DNA of 60,183 nt from Bacteroidota bacterium. Its GTDB lineage: Bacteria > Bacteroidota > Bacteroidia > Bacteroidales > VadinHA17. The notes beneath the pieces are model-generated. The model was not told the DNA's origin, made no database searches, and saw nothing but the letters and a program-made list of their open reading frames with translations. The position numbers and the translations under genes were made by a program. This document shows positions 1 through 9,017 of the stretch, piece after piece; position 1 is the stretch's first letter; each line of letters starts with the position of its first letter. The stretch covers positions 1-60,183 of the forward strand of contig JAAYDB010000070.1 of NCBI GenBank assembly GCA_012729475.1, read 5' to 3'.

Positions 1-120
1 AACATCTCTTCCTGCCAGATCACGGTTAATATCTTCCGCTATCCCTGTTACTCTCTCCCTGATAAGATCCTCATGAATAAATTCCCTGAATCGTTTATCA
101 AGTAACGCTATTTCTCTCAT
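1..120 (-). CDS. hpt: hypoxanthine phosphoribosyltransferase, N-terminal fragment (cut by window edge)
   Basis: The minus strand from 120 reads 40 codons beginning MREIALLDKRFREFIHED and continuing to the window edge with EDINRDLAGRDV. The motif IxxRVxxIAxxINRDLAG is typical of the N-terminus of bacterial purine phosphoribosyltransferases of the Hpt type, which convert hypoxanthine or guanine plus PRPP to IMP or GMP in the cytoplasm. The PRPP-binding loop lies outside the window, so the assignment rests on the N-terminus only. It is divergent from purE, another purine gene, which fits the assignment. The alternative is another phosphoribosyltransferase of the same fold. Confidence 0.7.
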   Translation of the reverse strand, partial: MREIALLDKRFREFIHEDLIRERVTGIAEDINRDLAGRDV

Positions 121-170
121 AACAGATATATTGAATAAGGAACCGGCACGAAAATATGAAAATAATACCT

Positions 171-178
171 TATTTTTG
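171..178 (+). promoter_or_regulatory. candidate -7 promoter element upstream of purE
   Basis: TATTTTTG matches the Bacteroidota -7 consensus TAnnTTTG and lies 34 bases before the purE ATG. No TTTG -33 element is seen at the expected distance, so this is a weak call based on one element. Confidence 0.35.
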
Positions 179-212
179 TCCTTATCAGGAAGTTAAATTT
201 TAAATATTTCAT

Positions 213-719
213 ATGAATCCTCTTGTAAGTATAATAATGGGAAGCACTTCCGACCTGCCTGTCATGGAGAAGGCAGCACAGGTACTGGATAATTTCGGTA
301 TCCCTTTTGAAATGAATGCATTGTCGGCACACCGGACTCCTGAAGAAGTTGAAAAATTTGCCAGAGAAGCATCAGGGCGCGGAATTAAAGTCATCATTGC
401 CGCCGCCGGTATGGCTGCTCATCTACCGGGAGTCATCGCAGCCTTTACTTCTCTGCCGGTAATAGGTGTCCCTGTCAGGGTCTCTTTTGACGGACTTGAT
501 TCAGTATTGTCAATACTGCAAATGCCTCCGGGAATACCTGTTGCCACAGTGGGCGTCAATGCCGCAGAAAATGCTGCTATTCTGGCCTCCCAGATAATAG
601 GTACAGGAGACGAAAAAATCAGAAAAGAAGTTGAGTTACATAAAGAAGGTCTCAAAAAGAAAATTGTTGAAGCAAACAAGGAACTGAAAAAATTAAACTT
701 CAGACATAAAACCAATTAA
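213..719 (+). CDS. purE: N5-carboxyaminoimidazole ribonucleotide mutase PurE
   Basis: This 168-residue protein has the class I PurE motifs: GSTSD at residues 10-14 in the nucleotide-binding loop, SAHRTPEE near 38-45, and AAGMAAHLPGV. PurE moves the carboxyl group of N5-CAIR to C4, giving CAIR in de novo purine synthesis, and works as a cytoplasmic octamer. Length is normal for the family; the last 25 residues form a lysine-rich helical tail. The gene is divergent from hpt (purine salvage) and stands 36 bases before the next plus-strand gene. No purK is in the window. Confidence 0.95.
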   Translation: MNPLVSIIMGSTSDLPVMEKAAQVLDNFGIPFEMNALSAHRTPEEVEKFAREASGRGIKVIIAAAGMAAHLPGVIAAFTSLPVIGVPVRVSFDGLDSVLSILQMPPGIPVATVGVNAAENAAILASQIIGTGDEKIRKEVELHKEGLKKKIVEANKELKKLNFRHKTN

Positions 720-755
720 CATTTTTCTTATCTTGGCAGTATAACCGGTAAATAC

Positions 756-1571
756 TTGTACTCGCTGCACAAGATATTTGTTTGTTTGTCTCTATTTATT
801 CTGCCACTAACTGCCTCGGGCTCGAATCCTTACTGTATGATAACCGGAGCAGAAGAGGCAGGGATGGGATCGTTGTCATTATACAGTAAATCATTCTGGT
901 CGTCATTCAACAACCAGGCTCTCCTTGCAGAAAAAAACAGTATTGTCGCAGCAATTAATTATCAGGACCGTTTTTGCCTGAGCCAACTGGCTACAAAAAG
1001 TGCGGGCCTCATTATTCCATCAGGATCAGGATCAGCTGGTCTGATATTTTCTCACTTTGGATATAAAGAGTTCAGCAGAACGATGACGGGTCTCGCCTGC
1101 GGTCTGCACCTGTCAGAAAAAATATCGGCCGGGATCCAGATTGATTATTTCTCTGAAAAAGCTCCCGGTGAGTTTCAACACCATCACTCAGTAACATTTG
1201 AAACTGGCTTTTTTATTAAAATAAGAGAAAACATTTTCGCCAGCCTTCATATGTTCAACCCTCTGCCGGATGCCCTGAGAAAAAGAAATATGCCTTCAAC
1301 TATTACAACAGGTGCGGGAATACAATTGAACAAAGACTTCTTTGCTGCATTAGAAACAGAAATGTGCTCATCTGAAAGACCTGTGTTAAAAACAGGGTTC
1401 ACTTACGAACTGACAGATAATTTATGTCTCCAGGGAGGATTTAACACCCGGAACTGTTCATTTTCTTTTGGCACCGGACTGACAATAAAGAATATATATC
1501 TTAACATGAGTATTTCAACTCACGAAAAACTCGGGCTATCACATTTCCTGTCATTAGTGTTCAAAACATAA
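756..1571 (+). CDS. exported outer-membrane beta-barrel-like protein, unknown function
   Basis: The 271-residue protein has an N-terminal signal peptide (hydrophobic core around residues 6-20). Alternating short hydrophobic strands follow, as in PorV/PorQ/FadL-like barrels. The segment after the signal, with GAEEAGMGS and SSFNNQALLA, resembles the N-terminus of those families, where a glycine-rich GMG stretch precedes a Asn-rich plug. The start is TTG at 756: the next in-frame ATG (837) would remove the signal peptide. A -7-like TATCTTGG lies at 729-736. It is 42 bases before the HhH barrel gene and probably co-transcribed with it. I cannot name a function; barrel topology is inferred from sequence pattern. 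Confidence 0.6.
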   Translation: MYSLHKIFVCLSLFILPLTASGSNPYCMITGAEEAGMGSLSLYSKSFWSSFNNQALLAEKNSIVAAINYQDRFCLSQLATKSAGLIIPSGSGSAGLIFSHFGYKEFSRTMTGLACGLHLSEKISAGIQIDYFSEKAPGEFQHHHSVTFETGFFIKIRENIFASLHMFNPLPDALRKRNMPSTITTGAGIQLNKDFFAALETEMCSSERPVLKTGFTYELTDNLCLQGGFNTRNCSFSFGTGLTIKNIYLNMSISTHEKLGLSHFLSLVFKT

Positions 1572-1613
1572 TAAAGGAAAAGTAAAATGCCTTATTTATA
1601 AAGTGCCTGTTAA

Positions 1614-3587
1614 ATGATAAAAAAATATTCTTATGCAATGCTTCTGTCTTTTCTGACAATAATCCTTTCCGGGCAGGAAGCTGATATTTCAGAAACAATA
1701 GGGAATATTGCGGAAGAACTGGCTTCAGACGATACAGATTATGAAAATGCAGCAATTTTTACAGAATATCTGAATTCCTTATATGAGAATCCTGTCAGAA
1801 TTAATTCGGGAGATAAAAACGAAGTGTCACGTCTGTTTTTTCTGGATGATTTACAGATCAAGGCCTTAATTGATTACACCACTAAAACGGGAGCTCTGGT
1901 CTCTATCCATGAATTGGAAGGAATTAAGGGATTCAACAAACATATTTCTGGAATGATGAAAGCATTCATTACCCTGGAAAATGAATTCCCGGTTACAGGC
2001 AATTCACATAAAACAAGAGGTAAATTCATAGGCAATGCCATCATAAGGCCGGAAACCAAAGACCCTTCCTATGCCGGATCACTATGGAAATTATTATCAA
2101 AGTACAGTATTTCTTCCGGAAATATTACTGGAGGTTTTACCTTGGAGAAAGATGCAGGTGAAAAACTCATTAATGGGACACCTCCCCTCCCGGATTTTGC
2201 TTCTGCATTTATACAATACTCCGGGAAACAAATAGTAAGAAAAATTATTGCCGGTGATTTTGGTGTGAGATTCGGACTGGGTACAAATGTAAACACATCT
2301 TTTAGAACAGGTTTTTTAGCTAATTCAACAGGTTATATACCGGCCAGAAATGAGATTAAACCATATACATCATCTGATGAGAATAATTTTTTCAGGGGTG
2401 TCGCGGCAGAATTTGCACTCAGCGATATTGGTCTGACTGTTTTCTGCTCTCATCATCCTGTAGATGCTACAATTGAATGGTCAAAAGATTCCTCGGAATT
2501 GTTTATAAGTAATTTTTATAAAAGCGGCCTTCACAACACTGCATCTCTTTTGGCCAAAAAAGATGCAGTATCAGAAACAGTTACAGGACTGAACATCTCA
2601 TATAATCTTAATAACCATCGCGTTGGCATAGGCTGGTCACACAACAGACTGTCTCTGCCTTTTGGCTCCGCAAATGATTCTCCTGAATACCTATTCAGGT
2701 TAAATGACAGAATGAATAGTATTTTTTCCCTTTCCTACAACAGCCTGCTTAAACAAATTCTCCTGTATGGCGAGATATCTGCAAATGACCTACATAATGC
2801 AGCTGTTACACAGGGAATAACTATCAGACCATCCGACAGGCTTAACATTAATTTTTTATTCCGGCATTATTCTCCGGGCTTCACGGCTTTCCACAATAAT
2901 GGTCCGGGCAGAAATCCTTCTGCTGCCAATGAAAAAGGGATGACAGCCAATTTTACTTTTGAAGCTGCAAAATATCTTTTTATAAGTGCCGCCTGTGATA
3001 TAAGCATCTTCCCATGGCTGAAATACAGGAGTGACTTCCCTTCAATGGCAAAAAGACAGGAAATAAGAATGAAATATTCTCCGGATGAGAGTCTGAATAT
3101 CGACATTTCTTATCTGATGAACAGTGTTGAGAATAATGAATCCAGGGCAACCGGTATAGCCGGTATTAAAAAAAATGTCAGCAGAACAGTCAAAATACAG
3201 GCAAAATATATCCCTCACAACAATCTTACATTAACGACACGATTAGATTACAAGTATATAAATCCATCACTTAATAAGGGAACACTTTTTCTTCAGGATG
3301 TCATATATAATACCGCAGGAGGGCATTTTGCCCTATGGTTCAGATATTGCCTTTTTTACACTGACGACTGGGATTCAAGGCTCTACACTTATGAGAATGA
3401 TCTGCTGCATAGTTTCAGTATACCTGCTCTCTCGGGGAAAGGAAGCAGAACTTATCTGATGATCAGATGGGCACTATGGAAAAATTCTGAATTTAGAGTA
3501 AAATACGGACTAAGCTCGCTTTCCTTGTCGGATTACGGTAATAATGTAAAAAGTGAATTAAAGATTCAATTCAGGCTATGGCACTGA
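1614..3587 (+). CDS. exported helix-hairpin-helix domain protein with predicted C-terminal beta-barrel
   Basis: This 657-residue protein starts with a signal peptide (about residues 1-20). Residues about 58-120 look like a ComEA-type double helix-hairpin-helix: VRINSGDKNEVSRLFFL, then an alpha-helix (ALIDYTTKTG) and IHELEGIKGF. In cytoplasmic or periplasmic proteins this fold contacts DNA non-specifically. The remaining 530 residues are rich in aromatic, alternating strands and end in RLWH, consistent with an outer-membrane barrel. Proteins of this architecture are common but uncharacterised in Bacteroidota. The upstream gene at 756 also encodes a barrel-like protein and is likely a partner. 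A role in DNA handling at the cell surface is only a guess. Confidence 0.7.
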   Translation: MIKKYSYAMLLSFLTIILSGQEADISETIGNIAEELASDDTDYENAAIFTEYLNSLYENPVRINSGDKNEVSRLFFLDDLQIKALIDYTTKTGALVSIHELEGIKGFNKHISGMMKAFITLENEFPVTGNSHKTRGKFIGNAIIRPETKDPSYAGSLWKLLSKYSISSGNITGGFTLEKDAGEKLINGTPPLPDFASAFIQYSGKQIVRKIIAGDFGVRFGLGTNVNTSFRTGFLANSTGYIPARNEIKPYTSSDENNFFRGVAAEFALSDIGLTVFCSHHPVDATIEWSKDSSELFISNFYKSGLHNTASLLAKKDAVSETVTGLNISYNLNNHRVGIGWSHNRLSLPFGSANDSPEYLFRLNDRMNSIFSLSYNSLLKQILLYGEISANDLHNAAVTQGITIRPSDRLNINFLFRHYSPGFTAFHNNGPGRNPSAANEKGMTANFTFEAAKYLFISAACDISIFPWLKYRSDFPSMAKRQEIRMKYSPDESLNIDISYLMNSVENNESRATGIAGIKKNVSRTVKIQAKYIPHNNLTLTTRLDYKYINPSLNKGTLFLQDVIYNTAGGHFALWFRYCLFYTDDWDSRLYTYENDLLHSFSIPALSGKGSRTYLMIRWALWKNSEFRVKYGLSSLSLSDYGNNVKSELKIQFRLWH

Positions 3588-3608
3588 TAACATATTTTCT
3601 TATCACTT

Positions 3609-5339
3609 TTATCTCCCGGAATATTCCTCAGGTATTTTGATATCCCTGATATTCAACTGAAGGTTTCTGTTGCCACGAAATTCATTCATTTCTATTGAAT
3701 AACAGACATTAAAAGGATTCCCCCCTTTTATATATTCAAAGTGATCAGCCTGCCCAAATGCTATTGCCGGAATTTTTCTCACAGTATGTGAATCCTGGCA
3801 GAGATCCAGTTTAAGATGTTCTCCGCTGGAACCGACCATACGTCCGGACCCGGTATCATAAACATTATATGAGACAAAGACAGGACTCATATTCTCAGGC
3901 CCGTACGGTTGGAACTGATTCATTATTCTGAAAAAATCCTCGTCTATTTCTGAGAAATCGAGCTCCATATCAATGAATATCCTTGGGAAGAGTTGATCTT
4001 CTGTTATGGTATTGTTCACATAGTGTTCGAATCTTTCAATGAAGGGGCTAATGTTTTCTTTTTTGAGAGTCAGTCCGGCAGCAAACATATGTCCGCCAAA
4101 ACTTTCCAGCAGATCGCTACAGGATTCTATTGCCTGATAGAGGTCATAACCCTGTACTGATCGGGCTGATCCGGTTGCAAAGCCGTTTGATTCGGTTAAT
4201 ATGACTGTGGGTCTGTAATAAGTTTCAATAAGTCTTGAAGCAACGATCCCGATAACACCTTTTTTCCATTGTGGATTATAAAGAACCGTTGTTCGGGAAT
4301 TGACTGAGCGGTTATTTTCCGAAATCATTCTCATTGCTTCGGTAGTTATCGATCTGTCGATAGACCTTCTTTCGATATTGAAGGTATTTATTTCCTTACT
4401 TATTTCTGTAGCCTGTCTGGGATTATCAGAAATAAGTAATTCAACAGCCTTACTGCCTGTCTCCATCCTTCCTGCTGCATTTATCCTCGGACCTATTTTG
4501 AAGACAACATCTTCGATTGTTAATAATCTGCAGATTTCAGCTTCACGAAGTATCTCCTTTAATCCCATCCGTGGAGATTCATTCAGCTGTTTTAGTCCGA
4601 AATATGCAAGGACCCTGTTTTCTCCGGTCACCGGCACAATATCGGAAGCAATACTTACTGCTACAAGATCAAGGTAATGGGCAATATCACTGAAAGGTAT
4701 TCCCTGTATTCTTGAATAGGCATGAACAAGTTTAAAACCTACGCCACATCCTGACAACTCTTTATAGGGATAGCTGCATGAAGGTTGTTTAGGATCGAGG
4801 ACAGCTACAGCCTCAGGTATTTCTTCTCCCGGATAATGATGATCACAGATAATCACATCAATACCCTTTGATCTGGCATATAGTACTTTTTCCACGGCCT
4901 TTATTCCACAGTCAAGTGTAATAATAAGCCTGCAATTATTCTTTGATGCAAAATCAATACCCTGTGTAGAAACTCCGTAGCCCTCACTGTATCTGTCTGG
5001 AATATAATAATCTACATTTGCCTTCTCACTTTTCAAAAAAGAATAAATAAGGGCTACAGCTGTAGTGCCATCAACATCGTAATCACCATAGACCAGTATT
5101 CTTTCATTCTTTTTTATTGCTGTTGATAAGCGGTCGACGGCAAGATTCATATCCTTCATCAGAAAAGGGTCATGCAGGTTGTCAATACTTGGATTGAAGA
5201 AGGAGTCGGCCTCTCCGGGACAGGTAATACCACGCTGAACCATCAGATTAGCCAGTGAATCAGATACTCCCAGGGCCTCCGACAATTGCTTTACCACAGC
5301 TACATCCCCTCTTTCTTTGATGACCCATTTTTTATCCAT
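3609..5339 (-). CDS. recJ: single-stranded-DNA-specific exonuclease RecJ
   Basis: The 576-residue protein carries the DHH-family motifs: GDYDVDGTTA at residues 85-94 (motif I), LDCG at about 142-145, and the DHH signature ICDHHYPG around 164-171. Further along are the DHHA1 glycine-rich segment SFGGHMFAAG and a C-terminal OB-fold. RecJ degrades single-stranded DNA 5' to 3' using Mn/Mg and acts in recombination and mismatch repair. Length agrees with bacterial RecJ. It is the last gene of lipA-lipB-recJ; the start codon lies 3 bases after the lipB stop, implying translational coupling. The stop is 21 bases from the convergent HhH barrel gene. Confidence 0.96.
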   Translation of the reverse strand: MDKKWVIKERGDVAVVKQLSEALGVSDSLANLMVQRGITCPGEADSFFNPSIDNLHDPFLMKDMNLAVDRLSTAIKKNERILVYGDYDVDGTTAVALIYSFLKSEKANVDYYIPDRYSEGYGVSTQGIDFASKNNCRLIITLDCGIKAVEKVLYARSKGIDVIICDHHYPGEEIPEAVAVLDPKQPSCSYPYKELSGCGVGFKLVHAYSRIQGIPFSDIAHYLDLVAVSIASDIVPVTGENRVLAYFGLKQLNESPRMGLKEILREAEICRLLTIEDVVFKIGPRINAAGRMETGSKAVELLISDNPRQATEISKEINTFNIERRSIDRSITTEAMRMISENNRSVNSRTTVLYNPQWKKGVIGIVASRLIETYYRPTVILTESNGFATGSARSVQGYDLYQAIESCSDLLESFGGHMFAAGLTLKKENISPFIERFEHYVNNTITEDQLFPRIFIDMELDFSEIDEDFFRIMNQFQPYGPENMSPVFVSYNVYDTGSGRMVGSSGEHLKLDLCQDSHTVRKIPAIAFGQADHFEYIKGGNPFNVCYSIEMNEFRGNRNLQLNIRDIKIPEEYSGR

Positions 5340-5342
5340 CGT

Positions 5343-6056
5343 TTATATATGTTTTTGCCATATCAGATCAAACAAATCTCTGATATTCTCCTTTAAAATA
5401 CTTTTAACGTGTTCAATATCCTGTTCTGTTCCTGTTTCGTTCTCCAGTGAAGTAACACCTTTATCTGTAAATCCGCACGGATTGATATAATTAAAATAGT
5501 TCAGGTCAGTATTAACATTAAACGCAAAACCGTGCATGGTAATAAACCTGCTGGCTTTGACCCCTATTGCACATATCTTTCTTTCTTTCCCTTCAATCCC
5601 TGAATTAAGCCATACACCTGTTCTGCCTTCCATCCTTTTCCCTTCCAGACCGTACTCTCTGATCGTTCTTATAACTGCTTCCTCAAGTCTGGAAATATAT
5701 TCTTTTAAACCTATCCTTAATATACCAAGGTCAAAAACAGGATAGCCCACTATCTGTCCCGGACCATGATATGTAATATCGCCACCTCTGTCAGTTCTGT
5801 AGAATACTGCATTTTTAGCATTTAATTGAATATTATCAATCAGTAGATTGTCTTCCGAACCGCTTTTGCCAAGTGTATAAACATGAGGATGTTCAACAAA
5901 AATCAATACTCCCGGAATAAGTGGATTCTCACTATCAGAATTATCTTTCCCGGAAATTTTGTTTTCTATAAGTTTTTTGAATATTTCTGCCTGATAATCC
6001 CATGTTTTTTTATAATCACTCAGGCCAATATCTTCAAATTCAACAATATAGCTCAA
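5343..6056 (-). CDS. lipB: octanoyl-[ACP]:protein N-octanoyltransferase LipB
   Basis: The 237-residue protein shows the LipB signature RTDRGGDITYHGPGQ at about 87-101, the conserved lysine in IGVKASR (Lys167) and the catalytic cysteine in NPCGF (Cys194). LipB moves octanoate from acyl carrier protein onto lipoyl domains of 2-oxoacid dehydrogenases and the glycine cleavage H protein, in the cytoplasm. It follows lipA, which then inserts the two sulfur atoms. It sits 39 bases after lipA and 3 bases before recJ, so one transcript is likely. All key residues are present. Confidence 0.96.
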   Translation of the reverse strand: MSYIVEFEDIGLSDYKKTWDYQAEIFKKLIENKISGKDNSDSENPLIPGVLIFVEHPHVYTLGKSGSEDNLLIDNIQLNAKNAVFYRTDRGGDITYHGPGQIVGYPVFDLGILRIGLKEYISRLEEAVIRTIREYGLEGKRMEGRTGVWLNSGIEGKERKICAIGVKASRFITMHGFAFNVNTDLNYFNYINPCGFTDKGVTSLENETGTEQDIEHVKSILKENIRDLFDLIWQKHI

Positions 6057-6095
6057 TGCACATCCTCATATTAAGCACTTGCAATATAATCAAAA

Positions 6096-6944
6096 TTATC
6101 CAGCCTTCACATGTTTTTCTGAATGAAAAGAAGATCTGACTAAAGGGGCACTTTCAACAAATCTGAAACCTGCTGATAAAGCTGCCCTTTTGTATTCTGC
6201 AAATTGTTCGGGTGTTCTGTACTCTGCTACACCCATGTGAGAAGATGACGGTTTCAGATACTGACCTATAGTTAAGATACTGCATCCCGTCCGGGAAAGA
6301 TCACTTATGGTTTCGTAAATCTCATCTTCCTGTTCGCCAAGACCGACCATAAAACCCGATTTTGCAATAACATTATTCATTGCTATGTATTTAATAACAT
6401 CAAGGCTTGTATCATATTTTGCCTTTGATCGTATGTGAGGTGTTAATCTCCTTACTGTTTCAACGTTATGTGATATGATGTCAGGACCTGAGTCTATTAC
6501 TTTTCTAATTTCGTCATGTCTTCCGTCAAAATCAGGAATAAGACTTTCAATAGTAACAGAAGGATTTATCTTTTTAATCATCCTGATAGTCTGAGCCCAG
6601 AATGATGCTCCCCCGTCGGGCAAATCATCACGGTCAACAGAGGTTATAACACAATGTTTCAGCCCAAGCAGCTTAATTGTTTCTGCAAGGCGTTCTGGTT
6701 CATCAGGGTCAGGTGGAAAAGGTTTTCCTGTCATGGTATTACAGAATTTACATGCTCTGGTACAGATATTGCCAAGTATCATAAATGTAGCAGTGCCAGC
6801 ATTCCAGCATTCTCCCTTATTAGGACAGTTTCCGCTTGTGCAAATTGTATGGAGCCTGTTCTGCTCAATCAGCCTCTTTAACCTAGAATAATCAGCTCCG
6901 CTCGCTCTTTGCATCTTAAACCATTTTGGTAATCTTTCTGCCAT
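6096..6944 (-). CDS. lipA: lipoyl synthase LipA (radical SAM)
   Basis: Read from the ATG at 6944 the protein has 282 residues. It shows the auxiliary cluster motif C-x4-C-x5-C (Cys35, 40, 46), the radical SAM motif CTRACKFC (Cys61, 65, 68), and the C-terminal RSSFH serine that ligates the auxiliary cluster. LipA adds sulfur to C6 and C8 of octanoyl groups placed by LipB. An open frame extends to an ATG at 6986, but homologues begin near MAERLPKWFK and a -7 promoter-like element (6984-6992) covers the upstream ATG, so 6944 is chosen. It is the first gene of the lipA-lipB-recJ operon. Confidence 0.95.
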   Translation of the reverse strand: MAERLPKWFKMQRASGADYSRLKRLIEQNRLHTICTSGNCPNKGECWNAGTATFMILGNICTRACKFCNTMTGKPFPPDPDEPERLAETIKLLGLKHCVITSVDRDDLPDGGASFWAQTIRMIKKINPSVTIESLIPDFDGRHDEIRKVIDSGPDIISHNVETVRRLTPHIRSKAKYDTSLDVIKYIAMNNVIAKSGFMVGLGEQEDEIYETISDLSRTGCSILTIGQYLKPSSSHMGVAEYRTPEQFAEYKRAALSAGFRFVESAPLVRSSFHSEKHVKAG

Positions 6945-6983
6945 TAATGTAGTGTTATTAATACTGCCGCAAGGTACAAAAAC

Positions 6984-6992
6984 CAAATATTA
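6984..6992 (-). promoter_or_regulatory. candidate -7 element for lipA-lipB-recJ
   Basis: On the minus strand this reads TAATATTTG, a match to TAnnTTTG with one extra spacer base. Transcription would start near 6978, leaving about 34 bases before the ATG at 6944. No good -33 TTTG is seen. Confidence 0.35.
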
Positions 6993-7154
6993 CATGTAAT
7001 CATAAACTCTTAGCGGCTTACTGTGATAAAACATTATATTTGAAAAAGAGTTGAACAAAAATTTTAATGATTAAGTGTATAATCACATATCACCTGACGA
7101 GGTCTGTAACTTTAAAAGACCAATCTTCTGCACTTTCCGACAAGTGAATTTTCC

Positions 7155-7162
7155 TATATTTG
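7155..7162 (+). promoter_or_regulatory. candidate -7 promoter element for lysS
   Basis: TATATTTG is an exact TAnnTTTG match, 19 bases before the lysS ATG. A partial -33 (TTTC, 7134-7137) lies 17 bases upstream. A second TATATTTG occurs at 7035-7042 and could be another start site. Confidence 0.5.
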
Positions 7163-7181
7163 CACAAATTTTTAAGAAATC

Positions 7182-8909
7182 ATGAGTGACGTATCATTGA
7201 GTGAACAGGAACAGATAAGAAGGCAATCCCTTGAGGAACTCAGGAAGCTGGGAATAGATCCTTACCCGGCAGCTGAATATAAGACCAATGCTTTTGCACA
7301 GGACATACTAGACAATTTTATCCCTGAAAAAAACAACTATCCGGATGTCTGCCTTGCTGGCAGAATAATGGGAAGACGTATTATGGGTAATGCTTCCTTT
7401 GCCGAGCTAATGGATTCTTCGGGAAGGATACAGATTTATGTCCGCAGGGATGAAATCTGCCCGGGAGAAGACAAGACGATGTATAATACTGTCTTTAAGC
7501 GTCTGCTGGACATAGGCGATATCATCGGAGTAAAAGGGTTTGTTTTCAGGACTAAGATGGGAGAGACGACAATTCATGTGAAAGAATTTACAATTCTCTC
7601 CAAGTCTGTCAGACCTCTGCCTGTCGTCAAAGAGAAAGATGGTACTTATTTTGATGCCGTCAGGGATCCTGAAATGCGTTACCGTCAGAGATATATCGAT
7701 CTTATCGTCAATCCCCATGTCAGGGATGTCTTCAGAAAACGATCACTTATCATCCAATCCATGAGGGAATTCTTTAACTCAAAAGGATATCTTGAAGTTG
7801 AAACTCCTATACTTCAGCCCATACCCGGAGGAGCTGCAGCAAGACCTTTTATCACCCATCATAATACTCTTGATATTCCACTTTATCTGAGAATTGCCGA
7901 CGAATTATATCTCAAACGTCTTATAGTAGGCGGTTTCGAAGGTGTTTATGAGTTCGCCAAGGACTTCAGAAACGAGGGTATGGACAGAACACATAACCCG
8001 GAATTCACAGTTATGGAGATATATATAGCATATAAGGACTATCAATGGATGATGGAATTTACTGAAGAAATAATTAAAAAAGTAGCCCTTGATCTTCACG
8101 GAAAAACAGAGATTCTTTATGAAGGTAAAACAATTAATCTTAATCCTCCGTATAAGAGGATTACGATGCTGGATGCAATAAAAGAATATACAGGACTGGA
8201 CATTTCAACCATGAATGAAAATGAGCTCAGGAGTGCCTGTGACAGGCTCGGAATTCCACATACCCCTTCAATGGGAAAAGGAAAACTGATAGATAACATT
8301 TTTGGCGAAAAATGTCAGGATCATTTTATTCAACCCACTTTTATCACAGACTACCCTGTTGAGACTTCACCTCTTACCAAAATGCACAGAAGCAAAGAAG
8401 GACTGACGGAAAGATTCGAATTAATGATAAACGGCAAAGAGCTGGCAAACGCATATTCCGAACTAAACGATCCTATAGACCAGATGGACCGGTTCAGAGA
8501 ACAATTAAAGCTATCGGAAAAAGGAGATGATGAAGCCATGGCTATTGATCATGATTTCGTCAGAGCTCTCGAATATGGAATGCCTCCTGCTTCAGGAATG
8601 GGTATAGGAATTGACAGACTGACTATGCTTATGACAGATCAGCCTTCCATACAGGATGTATTACTTTTCCCGCAAATGAAACCCGAAAATCCTAAACAAG
8701 GTGCCGGTAGCAGGAAAGAAGAATTCCTTGAATGCGGAATACCTGAAGAATGGATAGACCCTCTGAAAAATATGGGATTTAACACCTGTAGTAAACTGAA
8801 AGAGGCAAAAGCAGGAAAACTCTTCAACGACATGTGCAGCTACAATAAAAAAAATAAACTGGGACTTACCAATCCCAACCCTGAAGATGTAAAAAAATGG
8901 ATCGGATGA
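7182..8909 (+). CDS. lysS: lysyl-tRNA synthetase, class II
   Basis: The 575-residue enzyme charges tRNA-Lys with lysine. The N-terminal OB-fold anticodon-binding domain (VCLAGRIMGRRIMG, about residue 50 on) is followed by class II motif 2 (FRNEGMDRTHNPEFT) and motif 3 (GMGIGIDRLTMLM). Most LysRS proteins end near LLFPQMKP at about 500. This one carries about 75 more residues, including ECGIPEEWIDPLKNMGF and ending KKWIG, a helical extension seen in Bacteroidota LysRS. It is monocistronic: 108 bases separate it from the porP-like gene. Confidence 0.97.
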   Translation: MSDVSLSEQEQIRRQSLEELRKLGIDPYPAAEYKTNAFAQDILDNFIPEKNNYPDVCLAGRIMGRRIMGNASFAELMDSSGRIQIYVRRDEICPGEDKTMYNTVFKRLLDIGDIIGVKGFVFRTKMGETTIHVKEFTILSKSVRPLPVVKEKDGTYFDAVRDPEMRYRQRYIDLIVNPHVRDVFRKRSLIIQSMREFFNSKGYLEVETPILQPIPGGAAARPFITHHNTLDIPLYLRIADELYLKRLIVGGFEGVYEFAKDFRNEGMDRTHNPEFTVMEIYIAYKDYQWMMEFTEEIIKKVALDLHGKTEILYEGKTINLNPPYKRITMLDAIKEYTGLDISTMNENELRSACDRLGIPHTPSMGKGKLIDNIFGEKCQDHFIQPTFITDYPVETSPLTKMHRSKEGLTERFELMINGKELANAYSELNDPIDQMDRFREQLKLSEKGDDEAMAIDHDFVRALEYGMPPASGMGIGIDRLTMLMTDQPSIQDVLLFPQMKPENPKQGAGSRKEEFLECGIPEEWIDPLKNMGFNTCSKLKEAKAGKLFNDMCSYNKKNKLGLTNPNPEDVKKWIG

Positions 8910-9017
8910 TTGTTTTCGTAAAAAACTTCAAAATGAATTATAAGATTCATTCACATATAAAGAATAAAAAAATAATTACCATTGTTTTATCTGATTTAAC
9001 TATTTATAATTACTAAC

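Noticed and set aside
6945-6986. Longer lipA start at 6986
   Set aside because: Adds 14 non-conserved residues and overlaps a -7-like element.
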